Program-made: the position numbers and the translations under genes | In this document: positions 42,906 to 54,920 of the stretch, one piece after another | How positions within the stretch are numbered: position 1 is the stretch's first letter | Layout: every line of letters begins with the position of its first letter | From: Delphinus delphis | Lineage: Eukaryota > Chordata > Mammalia > Artiodactyla > Delphinidae | Reading direction: 5' to 3' | DNA length: 64,000 nucleotides | NCBI RefSeq assembly: GCF_949987515.2 | Contig: NC_082696.1 | Coordinates: forward strand, 692,001 to 756,000 | The notes under the pieces: model-generated | The model's input: the letters and a program-made list of their open reading frames with translations, nothing else | The model's database searches: none | Told to the model about the DNA's origin: nothing

Positions 42906-45900
42906 TTTCATTTCTCTTGATGGAAAACGTCAGCCCAAAGTGGAAGCCAAACCACAAAATGTTTCCCTTTTCACAGCAGCGGGTTTCTCTTGTGGCAGCT
43001 ACAGCAGGACAGTGTGAATGAACGTGGACCTGGGCCAGGAAGGAGCCCTGGGGCCACGGCCATGGGGAGGACACAGGAGTGGGCCCAGAGCAAAGCTCCT
43101 CTGACCACAAAGTTCTCTCGAAGAGTCAGCTTCCCGGTGCCCTTTAAACAATTCCGATGCAATCACCCAATTATGCTCGCTTTTAGCTATACATCGGCTG
43201 AGTAAAGGGAGGGGCATGACTGGTGACTCTTCTCATAAGAACCGTGGTGGTTACACACGCGCAGCATTTGGCCACACCAACCCAGACCTACCCTTAACGC
43301 ATGAAGCCCAGATGCTGTGCGCACGGTAAAGGCATCGCTACAGACTCCCGACTGTTCAGCTAGAATTAAACCTCTCACTGATGGATGTCCACTCCCGGTC
43401 CTAGGACGCAGCTTCTGGTCTCACATTTGTTGATCGCCCACTACACGTGAGGCAATTCACAGGCCACACCTAGGCTTTCTTCACAGCTAATCTTCTTCTC
43501 GGAAAAAAATCTCAAAAGTCAGAAACTGAGTAGTCACTACTGTTAATTTATACCCACTGGATAATAGCTATAATAACAGACAATAATGTAACCATTCAAG
43601 GGAGAGGACAGTCACCCTGGGCTCACAAGGTCACCAACAGTTTCACAAGGAGACGGACCTGGGCAGAGGGTCTGGGTGCAGCTCTGGAGGTCAGTGGGCA
43701 GAGTCCACACGTGGAAGGAGTAGCCACGAAGGAGCAGCTGGAAGGGTCCACACCCCAGGGAGGCGTGTGGAGACCGGCCAGCCCAGAGCAGGGGAAATAA
43801 AGCCCTTTCCCACAAACGCACGTCTTGTTTACCAGAGCCCAGCGTAATCACCCTTGGGTTTTAATTCAGGACAATTCAATGATCAGCTATTGAGTAATAT
43901 GCCCGATGGTCTCCATTGCACTGATTAATCTCTAATGAAACAGAATAAGTAGGTGGGACGTGTCCAGGTATTCCAAGCCTGACAACTGTGGCTTCTAGAC
44001 AGTAGTAGTTCAGGAAAACAGTCAAGGATATGGGGAAAAGCCTTGTCCTCAAGAGAGCCCGTCCTTCCGGGGGTGGGGGGCTCTCCTGGGCCTCCTGAGG
44101 GCAGGGCAGGGTTCTCACCGGTGGTCGCCTGCTACTCGTATTGAAGGCCCAATAAATCAGCTGATCGATTGATTCCACTTGAAACACCCCACCTTGCCTA
44201 ACACTCTGTAAACACCCAGGACCCCTTCAGCAGCGCTCCCTGAGGAGCCCCTTCCTTCCAAATTTCCAAAAGACCAAGGGACGCCTGAAGGAACGATGGT
44301 CTCTCTGGAGACCGGCCTCTGAAGACGAAGGGGCTGTGAGGGATTCAAGTCCGGATCCAGATTCCACGCTCTGTTCGCTGGGCTGGACTCACTGAACCCT
44401 GCGGGCACTTCCCTCCCCTGAAGCCGCCGGGCTCGAGGGGCCTCTGCTTAGTCCAGGCTTTGCCTCCTCATGATCTTTATTGACTGCAGAAAAGGAACAA
44501 ATTCCGTAGCCTGAGGCTGTCTGAAGGTGACAAGTGAGTGGTGGGGAAATAGCCTCACTGGCTGGGTCCTCATGCTTCCGTGCTGACAGCAGTGCAGCCG
44601 CTTCCGGAAGGCTCAGCCCTGGTGTAGTGGGGAGCAGGTCCTCATGGAAGCGTCTTCTGTGAGCACAGAGTTGGCAGACTGATAAATTTAGGCTGAGCAT
44701 TTAGAAGAGAGACCCTGCAGCAAACTGAAATACGGCTGGCAGGTGGAACCCAGGTCTGGCGCCCTATACGAGCACTCCCAGGTGACACGTGTGCGTTGCC
44801 TGTCATCCGACCCACGAAACACAGCACAGGTAGCCCTGGGCTGTAGCTAGGTGACATTTCCTGTCCAGGACCAGAAAAAAGAGCAGGTGTCCTGGCTCGT
44901 GAGAGAAGACGCCCCAGGTCTCCAGGAAACAGGACGCTCTAGAGTGTGCAACCCCACTCCACCCCGGCTGTGTGTGTGTCACTCCCAGCACGTGTGCTTG
45001 CGCTCCTGGACGGCTTTCGGTGAGGGGTGCATCCTCGTGGAGGGGCCGGACCGCCAGGCCACTTGCTTGTGCAGCCACATTTGCCACGAGCAGGGAATAT
45101 TCCTAAGCCAGTGCCCGTGGTCAGGGGGCGTCCTGGGATGGAGGCAGGTCAGCCCCACCCCGGCCCCGTGGATGACGTCCCAGACTGGCGTGTTCCCAGA
45201 GCGGAGTCAGAGTGACCAGGGAGGGAAGAACCCGGGTCCCTGCCGGAACACAGCCCACAGACGTCCGCCCTGAGTGTCCTGTCTCATCCGAGAAGGAAGA
45301 AGGTCGAAAAGTTCAGGCCAAATTAGTGGTAGATACAGTGTTTCGGAGATATTTTCTGCAGCTCCAAAGCTGGGCCCAAAGCTAACACAGATCCTCAGAC
45401 CCCAAAAATCGAAGGATTCCGAGTCGCCCCGAACGCTTCCCAGTCCCGGGGGAAGAGAGCAACATTCTAACCGGGGAGGGAGGCGCTGCCCCTTCCTGCT
45501 CGGCTTCCCTCCTGCCCCAGCAGCTCCAGACCCCAGCCCCATCCTGGAGCCTGGGCGTTGCTCCGCGGCACAGGCAGGGCTTGAAGAGGGGTCTGAGGAA
45601 CCCCCCGGGAGGCCTTCTCCACCACCTTCTGTGTCCCACTTCCTCTTCCCGCCACTCCTCCCTTGCAAGCCTCTGGGTCCCCCATCCTGCCACGCCTGTC
45701 ACAGCCGCCCCGTCGCCGAGTCAAGGCTGCTGCAAGAGCCCTGTCCGGGTCTCCTTTCCACGTCAGGCGATTTAGACACGAAACTCCCCAGGTACCTATC
45801 TATCTCAAGCCCCCCCACCAAGGGACCTTTCCAGGAAAAGGCGGCCCATTTGGTGAGAGGGCTCGCGGTCGCCCACGGATTCCGAGAGGGTTCCTGCCCA

Positions 45901-46180
45901 GGTTTCGGGAGCACCCTGCACACGGTGAGCCCACAGGCCCCTCTGGCAGCCCTGGCATTTAATCAACTAGTTGCAGCGCACCGACAGGAGCGCACAGAGC
46001 CTGGTGTTCAGAGCGCACTCTTCCCTTCCAATTCATTTACCATGAGCCCACAAGGACGGTGATGCGCCCCCCGAGGGGATGGGGCTGTAATTGGTCCCTC
46101 CTTCTGCCAGTGTGGCTCTGAACCCCAGAGCGTGTCCTGGACACAACTGACACTCAGGAGCCGTGCGCTTCGCCCAGACG
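42906..46180. other. Unique DNA, no gene recognised
   Basis: No interspersed repeat was recognised over 3.3 kb. The 262-codon plus frame at 45274-46062 and the minus frames at 45207-45724 are antisense to each other and Pro/Arg/Ser-rich without a domain. The 140-codon plus frame at 44851-45273 was inspected, and I could not place it in any family. Confidence 0.45.
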
Positions 46181-46184
46181 CACC

Positions 46185-48100
46185 CCCAAAGACTTCACCA
46201 AAAAGCTATTAGAATAAGTAAATTCAGTAATGTTGCAGGATACAAAATTGATAAACAGAAATCTGTTGCGTTTCTATACACTGATGAACTATCAGAAACA
46301 GAAATTAAGAAAACAATCCCATTTACAGCTGCATCAAAAAGAATAAATGGTCTAAGAATAAATATAACCAAGGAAGTAAAAGACCTGTTCTCAGAAAACT
46401 GTAAGACATAGACGAAAGAACTGAAGACAACACAAGCAAATGGAAAGATATTCTGTGCTCATGGATTGGAAGAATTAATATTGTTAAAATGAGCATACTT
46501 TCCAAGGCAATCTATAGATTCAATGCAATCCAATCAAAATAACAATGGCATTTTTCACAGAACTAGAACAAATAATTCTAAAATTTGTATAGAACCACAA
46601 AAGACCCCAAAGTGCCAAAACCATTTGTGAAAGAAAAACAAAAATAGAGGAATCATGCTCCCTGGTTTCAAACTATACTACAAAGCTATAGTAACCAAAA
46701 CAGTAAGGTACTGGCACAAAAACAGACACATAGGTCAATGGAACAGAATAGGAGCCCAGAAATAAACCCACGCACCTACGGTCAATTAATCTGCAACAAA
46801 GGAGACAAGAATATACAGTGGGGGAAAGACAGTTTCTTCAACAAATGCTGTTGGGAAAATTGAACAGCTACATGCAAAAGAATCAAAATGGACCACCTCC
46901 TCATAAAGATAAACTCAAAATGGACTAAAGATTTAAATGTAAGACTTGAAACCATAAAAATCCTAGAAGAACACACAGGCAGTATGCTCTTTGACATGGG
47001 TCTTAGCAATATTTTTTTTGGCTGTGTCTCCTCAGGCAAGAGAAAAGATGTTTGCAAATGATACGTCCAATAATGGGTTAATATCCAAACTATGCAAGGA
47101 GCTCATATAACTCATCGAAGAAACAAACAGTCCAATTAAAAATTGGGCAGAAGACCTGAATAGACATTTTTCCAAAGAAGACAAAGAGATGGCCAACAGG
47201 CACATGAAAAGATGCTCAACATGACTAGTCATCAGAGAAATGGGGATCAAAACCACAGTGAGATGTCACCTCACAGCAGTCAGAAAGGTTATCGTCTGAA
47301 AGACACCAAATAACAAGTGTTGTCGAGGGTGTGGAGAAAAGGGAGCCCTCGTGCACTGTCGGTGGGAATGTAAACTGCTGCAGCCACTGTGGAAAACAGT
47401 ATGGAGGTTCCTCAAAAAACTAAAACTAGAACCACCATATTACTCAGCAATTCCACTTCTGGGCATTCTTACAAAGAAAACAAAAACACTAATTTTAAAA
47501 GATATAAGTACCCCTATGGTCATTGCAGCATTATTTACAATAGCCAAGATACAGAAGCAGCCCAAGTGACCATCACAGATGAATGGATAAAGAAGATGTG
47601 GTACACACATGCAATGGAATATTACTCAGCCATAAAAGACGAATGAAATGTTGTCATTTGTGACAACATGGATGAATCTAGAGGGTATTATGCTAAGTGA
47701 AATAAGTCAGGCATTGAAAGACAAACACTGTATGATCTCACTTATATGCGGAATCTTAAAAAAAAAAAAAGAACAAACATAACAAAACAGAAACAGAGTC
47801 ATAGATACAGAGAACAAACAGGTGGTTGCCAGGAGGGAGGGGAGTGGAGGGATGAGAGAAATAGGTGAGGGAGGTTAAGAGGGACAAACTTCCAGTTATC
47901 AAATAAATAAGTCCCAGGGATGAAATGTACAGTGTGGGGAATATAGCCGATGATATTGTTATAACTTTATGTGATGACAGACGGTAACTAGACTTTGTGG
48001 TGATCATTCTGAAATGTGTAAAAATATCAAATCACTATGTTATACACATAAAATAATATAATATTGTAAGTCAATTATACTTCAATAAAATAATGTTTAA
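46185..48100 (+). mobile_element. 5'-truncated L1 LINE, sense, 1.9 kb
   Basis: The copy starts inside ORF2. The first open piece (46163-46411) includes AIRISKFSNVAGYKID and IPFTAASKRINGLRINITKE, typical of the L1 reverse transcriptase C-terminal part. It continues through the usual distal blocks ('ttcatgctcatggattggaag'-like at 46456, 'gtaccacaaaagaccccaaa'-like at 46590), the end of ORF2 near 47640 (AMEYYSAIKDE) and a 3' UTR ending 'caattatacttcaataaaataatg' at about 48095. Frames are broken by stops and indels, so it cannot code for an active enzyme. The minus frames here are shadows. It is the longest L1 in the window. Confidence 0.95.
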
Positions 48101-49588
48101 GTGTTTACTGTTAGGGTAAACAATCAAAAATTTGGGAGACCAAACAATACCTCCAAGTAAGTCCCGGAGGGCAGTAAACTGGGGGGTTGGTCAGAGTCTC
48201 AGGGCACATCCTTGGCAAACCTCAAAGACGCATAGTTAACAAATAGGTGTGTTTCTAAAATAATCCCAACATCTGAACAATATTCAGCACAGAAACCCAC
48301 AGACGCACAAATAAGCAGACACCATGCCAGCTCTTGCCGGGAATGAAGGCAGGATTTCCACATCCGGAGGACAGAATATTCTAGGTGGAACCGCTCAAGG
48401 GAACAAAGACATGGGAGTGCCTGGGGGACTCTACAGGCCTTGTTGCTGCCAGGACTTAACTCTGGTCCCAGGAAGCTCCCCTGGGCACCTGGGGGTGGGG
48501 GGATTATGTTTGTCTTAACACAGTCACTCCACCAGCGGAGCTCTGGCACCAGGGAGGTGGCAGCTCCAGCCAAGGGGCCAACTAGCAGTTCCAGAGCTAA
48601 TTGCCCCGTGACTACATACGCTTCTGCTCAGACACCAGCAAAGCAGGCACGCTGGAAACTCAACAGCAACAAAAGATTTGCACAAACTTACCAAGAATTT
48701 TGCAATCGGAAAATCTAGGGGAATTTTTTAAAATTTCATCATAAAGTTTGTTTTGTTCCAAAAAACTTTTTGCATTTGAATTCCACGTGGGAGGGAGCCA
48801 CACGGTCTTTTCAGCGTTAGGGCCCTAAATGTTTACAGCAGGGCCTGCCCACGACGAGACCCAGCCAGGAAACAGAGGGAGGCGAGAACCTCGCAGAGCC
48901 CGTGCTCACTTCTCCGCGGCGTCCAGCTCCGGCCTCTGCAGGACGCCTTGCTCCCGGACCCCGTAACAAATGCCCCTGCACCTCGTGGGCTGCGTGTGCT
49001 CGCCCCTCGCTGTCTTCCCCCCACCCCCAAGTCCCGTGACATCACAGGTGCGCGTCCACAGCCCTGACCTCGCCCCCAGGCACCCGGCTGCGTCTGTGGA
49101 CAGACCGTGCAGGTGAGGGCGGCAGGGTGGTTCCCACGCCTCTTGCTGCCCTCGCTTCCTCCGTTTGCCTCACCCCACCCCCGATTCCACCACTGTTCCA
49201 GTAGCTTTAACCTCAAAATGCACTGCACGCCCTCCTCTCCCTGCGCCCCTCGACCGGATCCCGAGCCACTGCAGGTCCGGCCTCTGTTCTCAGGGGAGCG
49301 AGCTCTTCAAACACCATCAGAGTAGGCTGTTCCTCCCCTCAGGGTCCCCCTGCAGCAGCCCGTCCCCCGCTCCGGGCTGTTACACAGCCTCCCTTCTCGC
49401 CCCCAGAAAGGCCGCTCACTCCCCCTCAGGACCTCTGCACTCGCTGCCCCTCTCGTGCAGATTTTAACCCGAGGGTCCTCTCCCCAGGGACACCCTGCTA
49501 CGTGTTACCATGTCTGGCCAGCGCCCGCCCTGTCAGATTCCCTGTCTGTCCTGCTCACAGGTCTTACAGCGTGCAGGGGTTCCGCCTG
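48101..49588. other. Unique DNA, no gene recognised
   Basis: AT-moderate to about 48780, then GC-rich. The 124-codon minus frame (48199-48573) and 92-codon plus frame (48440-48718) overlap and lack domains. No repeat family was recognised. Confidence 0.45.
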
Positions 49589-49589
49589 T

Positions 49590-49705
49590 CGTCCATAAGT
49601 TCCGGGGAGCAGAGACTTGCCACCGCGTTCCCAGCTTTATTCCAAGCGCCAAGACCAGTGTGTGGTTTATAGTAAATGATAAGTAAGTGGTGCTGAATTC
49701 ACGAG
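49590..49705 (+). repeat. L2-like 3'-tail remnant
   Basis: 'ccgcgttcccagctttattccaagcgccaagaccagtgtgtggtttatagtaaatgataagtaagtggtgctgaattc' recalls 'ccgctgtatccccagcgcctagcacagtgcctggcacatagtaggcgctcaataaatgtttg ... tgaatg'. It is strongly diverged and tentative. Confidence 0.45.
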
Positions 49706-52075
49706 AAGGACCGAGGAGGGGGAAGGGCAAGTGGCAGACTTGGGCCAATGACCCTCAACTGGCCTGCGGATGTGCTTTACTCGGCCTCTAATTGTTTCCT
49801 TTAAAACATGTTCCTGTTTAAAATCAGGAGATTCTGAGGCAAAACCCAGACTTCCAGATGCTCCTGGCAGCCCTGCCCTCTGCGTGGGCACCCTGGGCTT
49901 TCGAGCCCCTCCTGTCCTCCCCACGTGCCTCCTGCCCGAGACGTGGGCCTGGCTGACGTGCACAGGGCGCAGTCAGAGGCTCCTTCCCTTCCTTTAAGGG
50001 CGAAGCCTCATCAGGGAAGGGCATCCGGGCTGCCAGGGCTGCGGGCAGGGAGCGACCCCAGGGCCACGGCAGGTCCGCGCGAAACTCCTCCTCAGCCAGG
50101 ACCCCAGGCAGGAGTCAGGGGGCCCCCCAGCTCCTCCCGCAGGACTCGGGGCTCAGCCGGGAAGAGCCAGACTCCCCTGCAGCCCCAAGAAGCGGGCCGG
50201 GGTCCCCAACCCCGGAGTCACAAGCCGGGCCTCCCCTCGGGGTCACTGGTGAGCTTTCAAACATCACTGATGTCGAAACAGAACAAGCAGCAGCGGTGCC
50301 AGGCCTCCGGTGAGGGCAGATCAGGTCACGGTTCCTGGCTGTCGGGGTTTGCGAGACTCCCGGTGATTATGATTCACGCCCAGGATTGAAAATCTGGGCT
50401 GCGATGTCAGGCCAGGTGCGTGAGAAGAACCCCCAGGCAGAGCGCGAGGAGAGGCTGGCGGGGACGGGCAGAGCCGGAGCGCGCAAAGGTGAGAGCGAGC
50501 AGCAGCGCCAGCTCAGGGAGGGCAGGCGGCCCCTCAGCCCCATTGGAGGCCCCCCACCCCCAGTGCCCCCAAATCTCAGTCTCAGGAGGGAAGACGCGGG
50601 CCAGGGGCCACCGCCCCGATGCCCCCCCCCCAGCCCGGCCTCTGCCATCAGCCACCTTTAATCATGAAACACGGCGGGCGAGGTGGGCTCAGCCCAAGGA
50701 CCCCCAGAGGTCCCGGGGACTCCAGCGCCAGGCTCTGGTCACCCCCAGAGGGCCCCTGGGGCACGTGTCCCATGGGAGAGACACTCCTCTTCCGTCTCAC
50801 AGCTGTCGGGGTCCCGAGTGGTCTCGGAAGGTCACTGCCAGCCGGAGTTTACAGGACATGCTGCCCCTGGTCCCCTCCCCCACCCCACTGGGTGTCTCCA
50901 TCTCTCTCCATCTCTCTGTCTCCCCCTCTCCCCTCCCACTCTCTCTCCAATTCAGGGCGTCTCTCCCATTTTGCATCACATGTGGGAGCCTGGCCTGGAC
51001 ACAGGGAGACTTGCTGAGCTGTCCCTGGGTGAGCAGCCTTCTTCTCCTTGAATTCAGTCCAGATCAAGAAAAGCAAACTCTTCTCACTGGAAACACAGGG
51101 GAGGGTCTTGCTTCTTGGGGAGCAAGAGTTTTCCGGGTTACACGCTGGCCCTCTGCCCAAACCGACCTCGCTGTGCTGACTTCTAATCGAAGAAGCATCC
51201 TTGCCTGTTACAGTTTGTAGCAAAGGCGCCCCTGATAACGGAACTCTGGCCCAGCCGGCCGGGCACCTACACCCACACCTTGAGAGAAGCACGGCCCCTG
51301 CATGGGCAGCTGCAAGTCCAAGGCTCTTCCCCCAGCTTGGAGCTGAAAACGTCGGGGTCTTCTTTCCATCTGCAGGATGGAACCAGGGAAATTTCTTTGT
51401 CATCACGGCAGATACATAAGACCAAGCGTCCTCCGGTGTTGGAGTCCCGACAGGCTACCTGCTGTCGTGGACGGCCCAGCACGTCAGTGCCTTGTCCCGA
51501 TGGGTGCGAATTGCTCCTGCCACGGCCTGGTGTGGGTGAGGCAAGGGCTCTGCCCCATGAGGTTGTCCGGGGACCCTGCACACCCCTGGCGGCAGAGGCG
51601 AGCACGCTGGCGGTGGTGTCGTCCTCGCCCGCGTCCCCGGGACCCACTCGGCAACGCGGAAGTCCAGCAGTGGGCCAAGAGGAAAACCAAATGGGGTTCA
51701 GCCAATATGGCACGTGGTCTTCGCCCTCAGTGTAGGAAGGGGCGGTGGATGGAGAGTGTGTCATCCCTGCTCTGGGCTCACTTGGCCTCTTTCTGACGTG
51801 GCCATCGTCCTACCACCGGGACCACGGCCACCAGCTCCTGGTGGGCTGGTGGGGGGCACGTTCCCTGCGGAGACACAAAGTGGAGATGGGAGTCTGCCCC
51901 CAAAGGGCGACCATTCGGGCGAGTTCTGGGAGCACACGGCTGGCACGGATCCGCGGGGCGGCGGGACCCGCCTGAGCGCCTCGGGCTCCAGCACGCATGC
52001 GCCTGGCTGACGGCTCAAAGCCAGGGGGCCGCTCGCAGAGCTCAGCCAGGAGCCAGGAACGCGGGGCGGCTGCGC
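49706..52075. other. GC-rich unique DNA, no gene recognised
   Basis: A CT-rich run lies at about 50878-50952. Frames of 130-266 codons at 50420-51796 overlap on both strands and have no domain. No repeat family was recognised. Confidence 0.5.
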
Positions 52076-52079
52076 ATCG

Positions 52080-52320
52080 ACCTCACAGCATAAATGTTCT
52101 CAAGTTAAATGGCAACGAGACAGAAAGAACGACACGATCCTGACCCTGGTGGCTGGCTCCTCGCCCTTTTCTCCCGTATTAATTGTGACCATTAACGAGC
52201 AAAAAAAAGCTCCAAGTAAACACGGTTTCAGAATTTAATGGATAATTTAAGATTTAAACCTTCACTGTTGTCATTTAGGCCACATTTAGACAAAAATAAA
52301 GGCTTATCTCAGAAGATGGA
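52080..52320. promoter_or_regulatory. Candidate conserved noncoding element
   Basis: A 240-bp AT-balanced block sits between very GC-rich flanks. It holds homeodomain-like cores (CGTATTAATTGTGACC, CATTAACGAG, TTTAATGGATAATTTAAG) and a GATA-type site (GGCTTATCTC). No repeat match was seen. The composition contrast and motif density suggest constraint, but this is inference without alignment. Confidence 0.3.
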
Positions 52321-52920
52321 AATCTCTTAAAGAACGTGCACTCACGCGGTTCGACGCAGATGACACACAGATGACGTCTCAGGCGCGGGGGCCTGGCAGG
52401 AGGCGGGGGGCGTGGTGGCCGCGGAGCACGCGCGGCATGAGGGGGACTGACGGGCGAGGAGAGCCCCTCCCTGGGTGAGGAGCCGCAGGTCCACGGTGTA
52501 ATGGGCACATCACAGCAAAGATCGTGGACGAAAGGCAGGACACCCCGTGTCCCTCCTCAGCAGCGGGTCCGCTGCCCCATCAAAGGCGATGACAGCCTAT
52601 CTGGTCCTTGAAACTTCTGACCTGAAGACCCATAACCTCCTTAATAGATATAAATCCCATGCCATTAGCGTGCTCGACGGGGACCCGAACACCCCAAAAC
52701 ACGACGAGCAGCTCTGAATCCCCCCAATAACCAGCGCACAGAGGCGACCTGCTCTGTTCCCCACAGCAGGTGGGGGGAGGAGGCTCTCGGGGCATCAGGG
52801 CCCCCAAACCATCTGAGGACAGTGGGAGAAGATGCAGAAGTAGGAGCAGAAGGTGAAGAGAAGCATCAACTTTTGCTGAACAAACCTGACCTCATTTTCT
52901 TCTGCTCTTGGCAAAATAAC
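52321..52920. other. Unique DNA leading into a poly(A)-tailed end
   Basis: No exon was recognised. The part from about 52790 to the poly(A) at 52945 may be the 3' end of a retrocopied transcript, but its 5' limit is not visible. Confidence 0.4.
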
Positions 52921-52926
52921 AATGAC

Positions 52927-52955
52927 AATAAATTGTTTAATTCCAAAAAAAAAAA
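52927..52955 (+). repeat. AATAAA followed by A11: retrocopy-like 3' end
   Basis: AATAAA (52927-52932) lies 12 bp before an 11-nt A run (52945-52955) in sequence with no L1 or SINE match. This spacing is that of a cleaved and polyadenylated mRNA copied back into DNA. No target-site duplication or parent gene was identified, so a chance A run next to AATAAA remains possible. Confidence 0.4.
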
Positions 52956-54385
52956 GAGTCAGATTCCTTAGGTGTCTGCACAGAGCTGTGGCTGGTACAA
53001 AACGTAGGTTGATGGCTCCTGAGACGAACTCGGAATCTAAGAAATTAGTAGAGTTTCTTAGAAAATAAGTTTTCAATTTAGTGATAATCAGTAGATTCAA
53101 GGGAAAATAAGTTCTCATAATTTCATCCTAACAGCCATTATCTGGTGATTTGTAAGATACCTCTCTTTCAAAAAGATTAAAACATTTTGAGCCTATGTAC
53201 GTTGTTTTCACAATACAGAAACCAAGAGGGGCACCTTTATCCTCTTTCTGATAAACATGAACCGTGGCAACCCTGGCTCAAAACCTACCACTCCCACCAG
53301 AACTTAATACAGAAATCCCAGTAAAGACGGCCTTGGCATTTCCAGAATAACAGGGTAGCCTGATCCTGGCTGTGTGTTTGACCTCCTACGGGAGCAGAAA
53401 TATGGCCTGGGAGGTGCCCGACATCATCTAAAATTGGTGCAGATTCAAGGAGAACCTAGACCTTTAACCTAACAATCTCCGTGTCAGCTGACCCAAGTAC
53501 ACGATGTACGATTTTAATCTATGGCGAGGCCGGCCATAAAGTTAGTTAATAAATGTTCAGTGGAAAAGCCATCCGTGACGACGGTGTCTCCAATCTCCCA
53601 CTTAAGCTTTCCACCTGGCATCTGTCCCCTGACTCTCGGACCTTCTGGAGTCGATAGGATCTTACTGTGTGACCTTGTCACTGAAGGTAAAGCACATCCC
53701 ATGTGACTTGTGTTCTGTATAGAGGGCCTCGTGAACGGCTGCAACACCAGTTTACAGCCTCCGTAGCAGGTGCAAAAGCCGCTGGGCTCTGAGTGACCAA
53801 GCGTGCTGGCAATCGCACCCCCAGACCCGGCTGGCATCCCTGACAGCCGGCGCTTTGATGAACTCCTAACGGCTCTGTTAGGTCTGAGTGATAGGTGGTG
53901 CTGCATGACTCAGATTCCCCTAAGGAGGAGCCCCAGTATTCACATCCTTCCCCTGAAAGAAAGGCTGGAAAGTCCACATGTGCCCCTCGTGCGGAGTAAC
54001 TGGATCGAGGCCCCGCGCCCACCCCACGCCCTCCAGCCGCAGGGACACGCCCTCGTCCGCCAGCCCCTCCAAACCTCCCCACGCTCCTGGCAGGCCTGGA
54101 GCTGCCTCGGTGCCTGTGAGGACGTGAGGCCCCTGACGATAATTTCAAGACCCAAACCCCAAATGGAACCCACAGTGGAAAGCACAACTCCGTGGTCAAG
54201 TTGGGGACGACGTGATAAAAGCCGAGGGGCAGGGTCCCCACCGTCTCCTGCTCTGCTCCGCGACTCGGGCCCGATTAGCAAAGGCTCATCGTGGGGACAA
54301 GCCGTCTGCGAAATAAGATCAACCGAGAGATGAAAAAATCAGACCCACCCCCATCGTTTTCAGGAGTGACTGTGGGCCTCACCAT
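52956..54385. other. Unique DNA, no gene recognised
   Basis: AT-rich to about 53230, then mixed. Frames at 53514-53906 (-) and 53803-54333 (+) overlap with no domain. No repeat family was recognised. Confidence 0.45.
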
Positions 54386-54390
54386 CCCGC

Positions 54391-54403
54391 GTTGCCTGGC
54401 AAC
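54391..54403. promoter_or_regulatory. RFX X-box (GTTGCCTGGCAAC)
   Basis: The 13-mer consists of perfect inverted half sites GTTGCC and GGCAAC with a 1-nt spacer. This is the strongest form of the X-box bound by RFX winged-helix factors, which control ciliary and some neuronal and endocrine genes. It lies at the edge of a CpG island, the usual position of functional X-boxes near promoters. Just after it, 'ggccgccaggggctgtg' is a weak CTCF-like core. Confidence 0.7.
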
Positions 54404-54920
54404 GTTCGCCTCCAGGCCGCCAGGGGCTGTGAGCGAGGCCCGAGCTCCCAGACACGGCCGAGCACCCGCTTCCCGGGAGAGGCGAGGCGGCGCTTGTGAA
54501 GACAGGAACCGGGGTCGGCAGAGGCCGCGGCCTGGGCACGGTACCAGCCAGGCTGTGCCGGCAGAGCGTGGGCCAGCCGCTCCCGCCAGGCCGGCTCCGA
54601 GCAGGAAGGCCCCGCGGCCCGCGCTGGGGGTGCTGCGAGTGTCCCACGAGGGTGCCCCAGGGCAGAGCTGCTGCAGGAGGGGCGGCGGCCTCGCCGCGCA
54701 CCCGCTGTGGCTCTGGGCCTCCGGCTCGCTCTTGGCCCCAGATCCCCACATGCACAGAATCCTCCCGAAGTCCCCAGAACGCGCTGAGCGCCAGCCTTTC
54801 CCACCTCCGACGCCCTCTCCTCAGCTGCAGGTTCAGAGCATCCCCTGGGGGCAGCCGTCCGGCATCCGCGACAGAGAACGGCGTTTCCGAGGGTCACCGG
54901 GGGCCACCTCCACCGGCCAC
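54391..54920. promoter_or_regulatory. CpG island with X-box, no recognised gene
   Basis: A hand count gives about 35 CpG in 54391-54720, near 10 per 100 bp in roughly 70% G+C sequence, which fits standard CpG-island thresholds. CpG density stays raised to about 54920. Opposed frames of 217 codons (+) and 183 codons (-) cross it with Arg/Pro/Gly/Ala-rich composition and no domain. A promoter of an unrecognised or noncoding transcript is possible, on either strand. Confidence 0.55.

Noticed and set aside
45274..46062. 262-codon plus frame
   Set aside because: No recognisable domain, antisense to several long minus frames, and Pro/Ser/Arg-rich as expected of GC-rich DNA.
50420..51220. 266-codon plus frame
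   Set aside because: Low-complexity composition, overlapping frames on both strands, no domain and no splice-bounded exon.
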